Under the pieces are notes generated by a model. The model saw only the letters and a list, made by a program, of their open reading frames with translations. It did no database searches and was not told the DNA's origin. A DNA stretch of 64,000 nt, taken from the NCBI RefSeq assembly GCF_947179165.1, contig NC_077240.1, positions 44,219,501-44,283,500 on the forward strand, in the 5' to 3' direction. The position numbers and the translations under genes were made by a program. This DNA comes from Solanum dulcamara. Taxonomy: Eukaryota; Streptophyta; Magnoliopsida; Solanales; Solanaceae. Below, piece after piece: positions 35,129 to 46,625 of this stretch; the first letter of the stretch is position 1, and each line of letters begins with the position of its first letter.

Positions 35129-37861
35129 GGGAGGTTTCGCGTGAGGTAAAATCTTGAATTTACCAGTTTTTCATATCATTTTCAAGTATGATTTGCTATG
35201 AATTTTAGAATTCGATTTTGTGAGCGTTTCAACTTCATTTTCAGCGATTCTTGGGCTAAGTTGTGGGATTTTTCGCAAGGAACATTGTAGTATGATTAGT
35301 TTCATTCATTGAAGCTTTGTTTGAGGTAAATTCCATCCCTACGGGGCTGTCCTCTTTCTTAAATTCTCCATTAACGGTGAAAATTATACACGAGCCATTT
35401 TCCTTGATATTGATCCTCGGAATGTGTTGTAATTTGGAACACAAGTTTATTAAGCTCAAATTCACCTTTTCATGGAGTCAAATTCGGGACTCTTAAAGTG
35501 GGTCCCACAATCTTATTTTAGATATAATTTTGGATCCGTCTCCGAAAAATATGAATTTGGTATCAAAATGTATGTATTGATGAGGTGGTTAGTATTTTAT
35601 TAGCATGGTGGCAATTGGAGTATTTTTTAGGTTAGGAACTTCAAATTGGAGGATTTAGAGCGCGCGTGTTCAACTTCGAGGTAGGCTACGGTCTCCTTGA
35701 TTTGACTGAACTCTATTAGATAACGTGTAGTATATTTTGCATATGGCTTAGGTGAGTATTTGCTGAGATTAGCATTCTCCTCATCTGATTCCGTTTTCTT
35801 ATTCTCGGGTGAGCTTTAGGCTAGAATAGTCCCATGACATCCTTATATTAGGTTGTGGGCCTTGGTTGTGGTATTGACTTAGCATTATTATCCCGTTTGG
35901 GATTGTTGTTGATGGCCTTAGGCTAGGTTTGAAACTTAGGCACTTTATCATGTGGTTATTTCCCTCTAAGCTAGGCATAGCTTTCGATAGGGCTTATTAT
36001 GGATAGGTTACCCTTTTATGCTAGTTCCTGAGACCTCTGGGGCTCGTCGTAGCCGTAGGTTTGGCTTAGCTGTGCTGGTTGGGAGCTGAGGTGGCTTATT
36101 TTTGAGTAAGGCATCATACCTAAAGATATTTATCCCTCTTTATAATTTCAAGCCATGCCTCGAGTTTCCCGCTTTTTTTAGCGGTAGGCTTATGATGTCA
36201 TCTTATCTATTATCTATTGTTGGGCCCGAGGCCGTATCCAAGGAGCGATCGGATCTACTTTAGTCCCTTGACTTGTTTGTGTGCTAGGACCTGGTATTTC
36301 CTTATGGTTGCGTGTATCTTGTTTGGATGCTAGTGATGGCATGCTTGCTTTGTCTGAGCATATTCACTCATTTTGTGGTACGATCCCGATATTGACATTG
36401 GAATTTTCACTACTACTTTTTGAGAAGTCGTTCTCTCATTTTTACTAATTAAAACTGGTTTTAACGAGATTTGTACCACCTAGATACTTGATCGTTGGTT
36501 TTGGAAACTTATGAGGCGTCGGGTATGTTCTCTTTTTTCTACTTGAGGCATCTGGGATGCGCTTAATTTTACATGGCTATTCGCCGCGTCGATGCCCTTT
36601 CTTAGCCCATCGATGCCCCTGGTTTTACTCTTGCTAGCTGAGCCATGCCCCTAGGAGTTTACTAGATGGGTGGGCGGCCCCTTTTCAGGGTGCTCATGGT
36701 TGAGGTTACTAATATACTTATATTCGGCGCGGCAACGCCCTTTCTCCATCGGCTTGGATACTCACTCTCTCCAGTAGCACTATAGGGATGCTATTTGTCT
36801 ATGTAAGATCTGGTTTGGGCCCAGTCAGTGCATATGGACTTTTCGTATCCCCTATGGGCCCCTCTAGCTAGTGCACTACTGAACTGGATAAGGGAGTCGC
36901 ATGGGTCCCGCCTAGCAAGCTGGGGGCCAGGGTGGATCTATACACTTATTGTTGTTATTGTTCTGTGAGATCCACCGATGATGTCACTGGTTTTTACTAC
37001 AAATTTGCATTCATTAGCTTCGCCTATCACTAGCATATTTGTATGGTGTAGTGCCCTGATTTTATGGGGGATGGGAGTATGTTTGTCATTGTTTGTACCT
37101 TTCGGGGGTATGGGCGTTTGGCCGGTTATTATCTGATTATACTTGTTTTTATGTCTTGTTGTACTTGTAGCTGGTACCTTTGGTTGTATTGATAGATGGT
37201 TTACGTGGGATTTGAGTTGGATTATGGTTGGTAATTCCTGCTAGGCATAGTTGAAATAGTTTCTCGGTGATTATATGGTTAGAGGTTGTCAGTTGGCACT
37301 GTATTTTCATTAGCAGACTCCTATGATGCCTTCTTCCCCTTAATAGGTTGTTGGATTGCATTTCAAGTGCGTTCTTTGATTCTATTTCTTTATCTATGTT
37401 TCCAATCTTCTTGCCTTATCTTTCTGTCATTATTGTAATAATTTCTGATTAGTTACTTGTGCAGTGTTTACCTGATTATATATTAATTATACTTTTCTTT
37501 ATCTATGAAGCTCAGTCGGCCTATGCCTACTAAGTACCATTTATTTGGTACTCATACTACACTTTTGCCCTCTGCAGATCATAGTACGAGTTATCGTTGT
37601 TGATTTGGACTAGTGCGGAATAGCTTCTGACTTGGAGATTTGGTGAGCTCCTCACATTCGGAGTTGCCGATTTCCATCCATGCCAAATTAGGAATAGTCT
37701 TTACTTGATTTCGAAAACTGTTTGTACTCATATTGTATTGTAAAAGCCTTGTACTTCTATTTTGATTTATATGCTCGATTATTGACTGATGTCCGGTCTT
37801 GAGGTGGTTTCTTGTATTTATTTCAGTGTCCTCTTTCTTCTTATTAGTACCTACTTTTCAT

Positions 37862-38570
37862 GTCGATTAAAATGGTCGTTCAAGGGATCACGTTGAACAT
37901 TATTAGTGCTTATGCGCCGCAAGTGGGCTTACGCGAGGAGGATAAGAGGCGCTTTTGGGAGGATTTGGACGAGTTAGTGGGAGGCATACCACCTACTGAG
38001 AAGCTTTTCGTGGGAGGGGATTTCAATGGGTACATCGGTTCTATTCCTGGAGGGTATGATGATGTGCATGTGGGCTTTGGCTTCGGGGACAGAAATGGAG
38101 GAGGAATCGCACTTTTGGATTTCGCAAGAGCTTTCGGGTTGGTAATAGCCAACTCGAGTTTCCCAAAGAAGGAAGACCACTTGATAACCTTCCGTAGTTC
38201 AGTGGCTAAAACGCAGATAGACTTTTTACTCCTTAGGAAGGATGATAAAGGTTTGTGCAAAGACTGTAAGGTCATCCCGATCGACAACCTTACAACCCGG
38301 CATAAGCTCTTAGTGATGGATTTAGGGATCAAGATAACAAGGACGAGGAGGGTCGGGGAAGAACGACCTAGGATCAGATGGGGGAGTTTGACAACGGTTA
38401 GTGCCCTATAGATGGGAGAGAAATTGAAGGATATGGGGGCCTGGGATAGCAGTGGGGATGCGAACGGTATGTGGGATAAGACAGCTAGTTGTATTAGGGC
38501 TGTAGCAAGGGAAGTGTTAGGAGTCTCGACAGGTAGTCGTAGTTGACATCGAGGGGATTGGTGGTGGAAT
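37862..38570 (+). pseudogene. LINE AP-type endonuclease, N-terminally truncated
   Basis: Covers the last two thirds of the domain: LNIISAYAPQVGL, FVGGDFNGYIG, DFARAFGLVIANSSF, KTQIDFLLLR and LTTRHKLLVMD. The GDFN and QIDF blocks are metal and DNA-contact regions. The final motif is T-R-H where many LINEs have S-D-H. The first catalytic Asn and Glu blocks are missing by truncation. TAG at 38409-38411 and TGA near 38544 interrupt the frame. The ATG at 37860 is partly target-site sequence and not a native start. Confidence 0.88.
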
Positions 38571-40460
38571 GGAGAAGTACAAGAGAAAGTGAAAGCAAAG
38601 AAAGTAGCATATGCTAAGTTGATGGAGAGAAAGGATGAGGTGGAGAAGTGGACGAATGGGGAACTGTATAAGATAGCGAGGAAGGAGGCGAAGTCGGCGG
38701 TTGCAACGGCAAAAACGACAGCTCTTGAACGCCTTTATGCTGAACTGGAAGAGAAAGGCGGGGACAGGAAATTATTCAAGATAGCTAGGGCCCGGGAGAG
38801 AAAGGCACGAGATGTGGATCAAGTGAAGTGCATTAAAGACGAACACAGAAAAGTGTTGGTAGAGGAGACCCTTATCAAACAAAGATGACAGTCATACTTC
38901 CATAAACTTATGAATGACAAAGGGGACAGAGAAATTGTGTTGGGAGATTTGGAATATACAGGGAGTAGTCACTATATTGGAGGTTGTAGGAGTATTACGG
39001 ACGATGAGGTTAAAGAGGCCGTTCGTAGGATGCGCTGGGGAAGAGCGACCGGACCTGACGAGATCCCTGGACAATTTTGGAAGAGTGCGGGCTCGGTAGG
39101 TTTGGAATGGCTGACTAGGTTATTTAATGTCATCTTTACGATGGCAACGATGCCCATAGAATGGAGGTCGAGCATCATGATCCCTCTATACAAAAACAAG
39201 GGGGATAGCCAGAGTTGCGACAACTATAGAGGTATCAAGCTTCTAAGCCATACTATGAAAGTGTGGGAAAGAGTGGTGGAGATGAGGGTGAGAAGAGGCG
39301 TCTCTATTTCAGAGAACCAGTTTGGATTTATGCCGGGACGCTCAACTACGGAAGCCATCCATCTTATGAGGAGACTAATGGAGCAATATAGGGAGAGGAA
39401 GAGAGACTTGCATATAGTATTCATCGACTTAGAAAAGGCCTACGATAAAGTCCCACGAGAGATACTATGGAGATGTTTGGAGGCTAAAGGTGTACTTGTA
39501 GCGTACATAAGGGTGATCAAGGACATGTACGAGGGTGCCAAAACCAGGGTAAGGACAGTAGGAGGGGATTCAGAACACTTTCCAGTTGTGATGGGGTTGC
39601 ATCAAGGATCAGCTCTTAGTCCGTTTCTATTTGCCTTGGTGATGGATGTATTGACGCGACAAATTCAAGGTGAGGTGCCATGGTGTATGCTTTTTGTGGA
39701 CGACATAGTCCTCATCGATGAGACTCATAGCGGAGTTAACGCTAGGCTGGAAGATTGGAGACGCATCTTGGAGTCTAAAGGGTTTAAGTTGAGTAGGACC
39801 AAGACAGAGTACCTAAAGTGCCAGTTCAGTGAGACTCCTCAAGAGGTTGGTGCGGAAGTTAGGCTCGGGGACCAAGCCATCCAAAAGAGAAGTAGTTTTA
39901 AGTACCTTGATTCTATCATGCAAGGCAGCGGGGAGATCGACGAGGATGTCACACATCGTATTGGGGCAGGATGGATGAAATGGAGGCTCACCTCCGGTGT
40001 GTTATGTGACAAGAAGGTGCCACCACGACTTAAGGGCAAGTTCTACAAAGTGGTGGTTAGACCAGCTATGTTATATGGGGCGGAGTGTTGGCCAGTTAAG
40101 GTCTCACACGTGTAAAAGATAAAAGTTGCCGAGATGAGAATGTTGAGATGGATGTGTGGGCATACCAGGAGCGACAGAATTAGAAATGAGGCTATTCGAG
40201 ACAAGGTAGGAGTGGCCCCGGTGGAAGACAAGATGCGTGAAACGCGACTGAGATGGTTTGGGCATGTGAAGAGGAGAGTCCCAGAGGCACCAGTGCGGAG
40301 ATGTGAGAGGTTGGCCATGGATGATTTCAGAAGAGGTAGGGGTAGGCCGAAGATATATTGGGGAGAGGTGATCAGACAGGACATGGCGCATTTACGACTT
40401 ACTGAGGACATGACCTTAGATAGAAGGGTGTGGAGGACACATATCAGGGTAGAAGGCTAG
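38571..40460 (+). pseudogene. LINE reverse transcriptase and C-terminal region
   Basis: One frame runs from the endonuclease to a TAG at 40458-40460, broken here only by TGA at 38886-38888 and TAA at 40113-40115. RT blocks in order: [76 protein letters not shown], and the active site [11 protein letters not shown]. The C-terminal part has [11 protein letters not shown] and [15 protein letters not shown]. The catalytic aspartates are intact, so the copy is broken only by four nonsense codons over the whole frame, including the two in the endonuclease, and by 5' truncation. Frames on the other strand are shadows. Confidence 0.92.
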
Positions 40461-40649
40461 TACATAGTGACATTATTCCCCCTTATCCGTAGGCGTATTA
40501 ACGCACTATGATTTCTTGTACTCTGATTTAGGTTATTTATGTTATGTATGTTATGTTATCTTATGTTATTTATGGTATTTATGTTATTATTTGACGATAT
40601 CTACTGTTTTTGGTGCTTTGATTATACTATTGTTTGGAACTCTTCCGTT

Positions 40650-40824
40650 ATCTACTTTTCTACTTTTAATATTCTTGTCTGACCTTTTTTTTCCTATGCT
40701 TCTATTGAGCCGAGGGTCTTTCGGAAAAACAGTCGTCCTACATTGGTAGGAGTCAGGTCTGCGTACACTTTACCCTCCCCAGACCCCACGATGTGGGATT
40801 TCACTGGGTTGTTGTTGTTGTAGA
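40650..40824 (+). other. LINE 3' UTR with hairpin and (GTT)n tail
   Basis: GTCCTACATTGGTAGGAGTC forms a short hairpin, followed by GTCTGCGTACAC, TGTGGGATTTCACTGGGT and GTT repeats. The same block ends the copy at 33515-33689. A structured 3' end is what RTE-type RT recognises when it primes on the target, and partner SINEs imitate it. Confidence 0.7.
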
Positions 40825-40969
40825 ACCTACTTTTCATATTTATTTATTAATCTTTCGCTTGATAGGCCATTTCCTCTAGTTTCAGGCTAAGAGTCAAGGG
40901 TTAGGCTTACCTACTGGTGGTGTTAGTAGGTGCCATCACGATCTTGAGAAATTAGATCGTGACAATTAT

Positions 40970-42465
40970 TTACCTTAAACAACACCGAAATACTAATTTT
41001 GCTTATTTAAAAAGGGGAGAAAATATATAAATTAGAGAGCATGAGAGAAAATTAGAGATTCAAACTTTTTTTAGACTTTTATTGTTCCCATCTGTAGACA
41101 TTCACACTCTCCGGTAAGTAGTCAATGAACCCGCATACAAAAGCACTGACTATTTTGTCAAAGCGATGCTCCCCTTCCCCTACATTTATTACAACTCGGC
41201 AAATTTTTAGTCTTCTCTATGAAGATATTGTAACGTGCGTGTATATATATATATATAACAATCTATAGCTAATAACAATGAATAACAATGATTGTTATAA
41301 GCATAGGCGGCTCTACATAATTGGAGGTCTAAAGTGAAATTTTAATTAAAGGTCTAGAATTCAAATAAGCTCCATATGTATTTTTTTTATTCCGATGCAA
41401 ATTATTTCTTATCATCTTTTTTATAAATAATTTATTTAAATACCTTTTTCAGTTATTAGTTTTAGGTAAGATTTTATCAATTCAACGCTGAAAAATATCT
41501 TTTTACTGAGGCAATCATTATATAAATTATTAACACAGTTCTATAAGTAATAAGTTGACAATATTTTTTAAAAAATAAGAGTTAGAACCATAGAATCTGA
41601 TTCAAGAACTTGATAACTTAATATACCTACTTTAATAAATTTGCTGTAATGGTTGAAAAATTAAGAAGAAATAAAATAAATTGTAATTCACTTTGTTCAA
41701 CAATTTTTGACTGTTGATTTATATTTTTGATAGAGTATTACTCTAACTTATCAAAGATTTGAATAAAGAGAGTGCAAAAGGAGTTTAAAAATATAAATAA
41801 TGTGAGTGTTAGCGAGGAGAATATAGGAAGACTAAACAATATTTTCTTGATTTTGTCTATTTGAATGGGGTTAAGGAGAATAGCATAATATAATTTTTTT
41901 TAAAGAATGTACTTTTTATCATGAATAATTAATTTTTTCTATGAAAAAATTAAAACATAATTTGTTATTGGTAAAAATTTGAGGCCCCTTTATATGCCTT
42001 AAATTTTATAAGCAAGAGGTTATAAGATGGGGTTTAAAAAAGTAAAGAAGACTTTTATAATTTATGATCTTGAATTAAAGATATGTAGAATTTATTCAAA
42101 TATTATTTAATATTATGATTTTAAACATGCGTGGAAAGTCAAAGTAATAAATGCCATTAAAGCATTTGACCAAATACTTTGATTTGTATTGAAAAATCGT
42201 TTGGCAATAGACAAATTTATTCATAACGAAATATTGCAATTAATGCTAATAAAATATATAATATTTTTTTTTTACTAAAATTAATAGCATATGTTAGAAA
42301 AAAATAAAATGCTTCTTATTGTTGTTGATATATCAATAACAAAAAATGGTCAAAATGTCCTTAAAGTATGTAAAATGAATAAAAATATTTTTAATTAATA
42401 GTCTTGCCCAAAACTATTCTTGTTGTCAATAATTTGTTCCAAAAATGCCCTCATTGCTAATAGTT
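40970..42465. other. no gene: AT-rich unique sequence
   Basis: Contains a (TA)8 run at 41241-41257 and the palindrome ATAACAATgATTGTTAT at 41282-41298. TAGGCGGCTCTAC near 41305 and GAGGCCCCTTTATATGCC near 41983 look like ends of an old short transposon, but no clear inverted repeats join them. No coding sequence. Confidence 0.45.
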
Positions 42466-42970
42466 TGGTCCAGAAATCTCCTATTGTAACTTCATGGGTC
42501 AAACATGCTCTTTTCCTGATAAATATATTAATGTTTTTTCCTTTTTAAATATATTCTATTTCTAATAAAAATATTGATTTTAAAGAACTTTATTCTTGTT
42601 TTTTTTCTTTTAAAATCACATTAACTAATAAATAAGTAGGAAATAGTCTTTTTTAAAAAAGAATATCTCATTTTAACAATTTAAATAGATTAACTCCATG
42701 TACCTTTTTAATTGATAATATAGGTCATATATATAAGATCACAGTAACCCCATCATTAATTTTCATTTAGATAACGATAAAAGATTTCTAATAAAATAGA
42801 AAATATTTTTGTTTCTTAATATTTTATGAATTGAATTAGGATAAGCATTTCATAATAAAAATATAATCATCATTAGGAAAAGAATGTGTTTGAAAAGAAA
42901 AGAAATAATATATTTATTTGGAAAAAGATATTTTGACCCATTAAGTAACAATAAGGGCATTATTGGACCA
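42466..42970. mobile_element. MITE-like element with about 45-bp inverted ends
   Basis: The left arm (42466-42510) reads TGGTCCAGAAATCTCC, TATTGTAACTT and ATGGGTCAAA. The complement of the right arm (42926-42970) reads TGGTCCAATAATGCCC, TTATTGTTACTT and ATGGGTCAAA. The roughly 415-bp interior is AT-rich and non-coding. Further left, 42440-42462 has another GTTCCAAAAATGCCC-like word, so the element may begin earlier. Family unknown; target duplication not resolved. Confidence 0.55.
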
Positions 42971-43700
42971 AGACGGTATGGCTCAGAATATTGATATTCC
43001 TACTTGGAAGTGAAAAAATTTGAATATGGACTTCATCATAGGTTTTCCTCCTACATGTCGAAAATATGATTCTATATGGGTGATTGTGGATCGAATGACT
43101 AAGTCGACACATTTTTTTTCGGTTAAGACTTCCTACAGCAGAAGATTATGCTAGACTTTACATTCGGGAGATGGTGAAATTGTATGGGTCCCATTTTCTA
43201 TCATCTCAGACAAAGGTACTCAATTCACATCTCACTTTTGGAGATTATTTCAGAAAGGCCTTGGTACTCAGGTTAATCTTAGCATGAATTTTCATCCATA
43301 GACAGATGACCAAGCTGAATGGACTATTCAAACTTTAGAAGATATGTTGAAAGCTTGCGTGATTGACTTTAAAGGTATCTGAGACAATCATTTACCTTTG
43401 ATTGAGTTTTCTTATAATAACAGTTACCACTCTAGTATTCAGATGGCTCAATATTTGAGGCGCTCTATCATACGAGGTATAGGTCTCCTAAAGGGTGGTT
43501 TGAGATTGGTGAAGTGGCCTTGATAGGGTCGATTCAGTTCATAAGGCTATGGAGAAAGTTTGACTTATTAGAGAAAGGTTGAAGACTACCCAGAGTAGGA
43601 AGAAATCTTATGCTGATGTGAGGAGAACAAAACTTGAATTTGAAATTAATGATTGAGTTTAGCTGAAAATTTCACCTATGAAGGGTATGATGAGGTTTGT
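42971..43700 (+). pseudogene. gypsy integrase fragment, element A
   Basis: Starts abruptly at the MITE border with AQNIDIPTW-like sequence, then MDFIIGFPPTCRKYDSIWVIVDRM, SIISDKGTQFTSHFW (catalytic Asp kept), TDDQAEWTIQTLEDML and NSYHSSIQMA. Stops and small deletions break it. Everything upstream of the integrase core is missing, so the element is 5'-truncated. Confidence 0.8.
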
Positions 43701-43794
43701 TAAGAAAGGAAAGATTAGCCTAGATATGTTGGCCCTTATAGAATTTTGAGGTATTTTGTCAAGGTGGCATATGAGTTAGATTTGTACACATAGT

Positions 43795-44060
43795 TGAAAA
43801 TAGTGCACTCAGTGTTTCATGTGTCCTTGTTGAAGAAGTGCATTGGTGATCCGACTACAATTATGCTTTTAGAGAGTGTCACTGTAAAGAAAAGTCTCTC
43901 TTACAGACAAGTCCCAATTGAGATTCTTGACCATCGGGTTCGTAAGTTGAGAAACAAAGAAATCACTTCAGTGAAAGTGCTTTGTAGGAATCAGTTAGTT
44001 GGGGAGCTACTTGGGAAGCCGAAGCTGATATGATATCCATCTATCCCCATTATTTCCTTC
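43795..44060 (+). pseudogene. chromodomain remnant, element A
   Basis: Reads VHSVFHVSLLKKCIGDP, then VPIEILDHRVRKLRNKEI and TSVKVLCRNQLVGELL, ending in a shifted frame with YPHY-like sequence. The TWE block is lost by a small deletion. It closely resembles the element B chromodomain at 61250-61460. Confidence 0.8.
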
Positions 44061-44315
44061 TAGTTCAGTTCCAGCATGAGATAATAGTTCCTCCATGATA
44101 CTCTTTTTCAGAATCATATCCCTCAGTTATTTTCATGTCAGACAGTTATTCTCATGTTTTAGTGTGCATGCATGTTCATGAGATCAGTTAAGTATTTATG
44201 TTTTAGTTCGTAGTAAGTCACTCCTTCATTTTTCAATATTTAGCTTCAATGTTGGATTGTTGATCTTTTCCTACTTTTTCATGCCTAGTTTGACACCATT
44301 CAAAGATGAATGTTT

Positions 44316-46389
44316 CCAAAGGGGAGATATTATAATATTCTAAAAGTTCCTAGCTTAGATCAGATCAAAAAGAGGTTCAGGAATATGCAAAAATATTTTT
44401 GTTGATGTACACAGAAAGTTGCATTTACAGAAATTATTTACGACCCGTATAAAGTATCTCGGACCGTAGATGTCACCCGTGGATTGGACTTCAGAAATTG
44501 AATATTGGGCCTAAAGTTTATGTGAGGCTTTATAACCCGTATAAGTTTTTAGAAACCATACACCTAGTTGTAGACCATCTTCAATAACTTTTAAAAATAT
44601 CTTGAACAAGACGAAGGTTTTTTATGAGTCGTAAAAGAGTTTATGGAAATGGACTGGTCCATATACTGAAGTACTAAAGCCTCAAAAAATTCAGAGAAAG
44701 ACTTACCTTTTACGGAAGGTCAGGATAGACCGTAGAAATGTTTACGGACCGTAGAGTGGTCCGTACAATGGAAATTTAGAAACTCAGAAGAACTCCCCCG
44801 GTATTCTACGGACCCTCTCACGGTCTGTAGATGGTTTTATAGTTTTTGGAGGGCATCCGCGGATGACCTCTGACAACTTTTAATGAAGTTTATTTGGTTC
44901 TTTTTTTATTCTTTTAATTATTACACTATGTTGTTTTGTGATTATTTAGGAGAGTTTAACTGATTCGTAGTCCCCTAACCTCCCCATTCACTCTCATTCT
45001 CCCAAATCTAGTTTTTTCTCTCCCAAGTTTTTTCAAAAGGCAAGCTCAAAGGTGTCAAGCTTCAGGTTTCTTCTCCAAATTCAGCTGGGGAAAGATCAAG
45101 GTATGTAGGAACTTCATTAATGGGGCTCTCTTCATCCATTGAGTCCCAATGAAGCCCTAATTTCTTATGGGTCCTTATTGAAATTTTTATTTCTTCTTTA
45201 TGATTGATGTTATTATGCCTGCAATGATGATAATTCATATTTTCAATGATATTTTCATAAACCGATGGCAGACAACTATTTTCATGATTAGAATTATGTG
45301 ATTTCAAGTGCATGTTCATAATTATCAAATTTTCATGAGTTTAGATACTTACAGATAAAGTATCTTTCAGTATTTATTAGTTATCATGGTTTTGATGCTT
45401 TAGAATAAAGTATCTTTCAGATTATGTTTTTTATCATGATTTTAGGAGTTACTCAGTATGTATCAGATTTTCAGTATGATTCAATATTACAAATTATTAC
45501 TATTTTCAGATTTATGCATGTTTTCATTGGGAGTATACTTAGCATCAAATGGACTTTTGGGATGAAGGTTTACATTCAACATTCATGGACCTTTAGTAGA
45601 TAAAGTACACTAAATTCCATATTGTAGATATGTTGCACCATTGGATTTATCTCAGATAGACATTAGCTAGTGGATCCACCTTAGCTAAGATATCATGGTC
45701 CATACCTTGGCAAGTATGGGCACTTTCTTTTTGGTGTAGATAAAGTACACTAAATTTCATATTGTGGCTCACATTATTTATGTCAGTTAATGGTATCTCC
45801 CACAGTAAGACTTTCAGATAATTGCATTGATCATGTATTTCAATTCAATTACTCAATTTTCATGTTTTATACTTGATCATTACATGAGCATGTTTTACAG
45901 ACTTACCATGCTCAGATATCATGTTTACTTATGCATGTTCCTCACACTCAATATATTTCAAGTGCTGACCACATACATTTCTGCATATATTGTTTCATAA
46001 TATTGGTTCTGACACTCTTCATCATGCTCTTGATTAGTACAGATCTCCAATCAGGAGTTGAGCTAGTTTGGTGAGTTCTCATATTTTAAGGACAAGTTTA
46101 TCTTTATTCAATATTATTTCTTCCAGTTCTCAGATTTTGGAATAGCTAGGGACGAGGCCTAACTCACTTATATAGTAGAGGCTTTCAGACAAATAGTTAG
46201 ACTTTCGCATTTGTGTTGTTCAGATTTAATATGTTGATATGTCAGACTCTTTTAGAATGTTCATGTTATCTTTGTTTTTCAGTTGATATTTGTTATATCT
46301 AGAGTCATGCCATGATATGTGGTTATCTTGGGTCCATTTGTGGTTCTAAGCACTGTGTCTCGACTAGGAAGTAGTCTCGAATCATGACA
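44316..46389 (+). mobile_element. polypurine tract and 3' LTR of element A
   Basis: AAAGGGGAGA (44318-44327) precedes an LTR that begins TATAATATTC at about 44331 and ends ATCATGACA at 46389. TATAA rather than TG at the start parallels element B. U3 carries repeated CGGACCGTAGA words, including the inverted pair TACGGACC (44743-44750) and GGTCCGTA (44758-44765). No 5' LTR is present. Frames inside are not genes. Confidence 0.75.
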
Positions 46390-46565
46390 AAACTCAAGAA
46401 AAGTATATGCATTCATCACCTTTTCTTTCAGAGTATGAAAAATTTTCATAGGCATTATTAATATCATATCTATATGTATAAAATTTTATTTGAAAGATGA
46501 TTAATGCTACCACCATCGCGAGATGTAATGTCTTTACCATTATCATTCATGCCTTTATGATCTAC
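46390..46565. other. no gene: unassigned sequence
   Basis: A short stretch between the LTR of element A and a minus-strand LTR scrap. I see no family signature. Confidence 0.4.
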
Positions 46566-46625
46566 TTGTCATGACTCAATTTATCAAGTAATGATGGCAC
46601 CTACTCCAACACAACAGTAGGTAAG
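46566..46625 (-). mobile_element. 3' end scrap of a minus-strand LTR
   Basis: Its complement matches the last 60 bases of the LTR ending at 40964 (CCTACTG, AGTAGGTGCCATCA, then the TGAC end). It is cut by the LTR that begins at 46626. Confidence 0.55.

Larger units (their letters stand above)
37862..40824 (+). mobile_element. 5'-truncated RTE-like LINE
   Basis: A non-LTR element flanked by an exact 13-bp duplication ACCTACTTTTCAT (37849-37861 and 40825-40837). It begins mid-endonuclease, continues through RT and a conserved C-terminal region, and ends with a conserved 3' word (CACTGGGT) plus a short (GTT)n. RT-type sequence, an apurinic-like endonuclease and a simple-repeat rather than poly(A) tail fit the RTE clade. 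Insertion into the solo LTR is therefore later than that LTR. Confidence 0.93.
33886..40964 (+). mobile_element. plus-strand solo gypsy LTR, split by a LINE
   Basis: Begins TGTAATGACCC and ends GATCGTGACA. Flanking ATTAT occurs at 33881-33885 and 40965-40969, an exact 5-bp duplication. Without the LINE (37862-40824 plus its duplicated target) it is about 4.1 kb, long for an LTR. There is no primer site or internal region after it, so it is a solo LTR. It contains a 271-bp tandem duplication and CCGCGTTCGCGG-type palindromic words. Small frames inside are not genes. Confidence 0.82.

Noticed and set aside
37910..40411. Minus-strand open frames opposite the LINE, up to 140 codons
   Set aside because: They overlap the LINE coding frame and show no family motif. 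They are antisense shadows of the endonuclease and RT.
40970..42000. A complete short DNA transposon between 41303 and 42020
   Set aside because: The two end-like words do not form a convincing inverted repeat and no target duplication could be placed.
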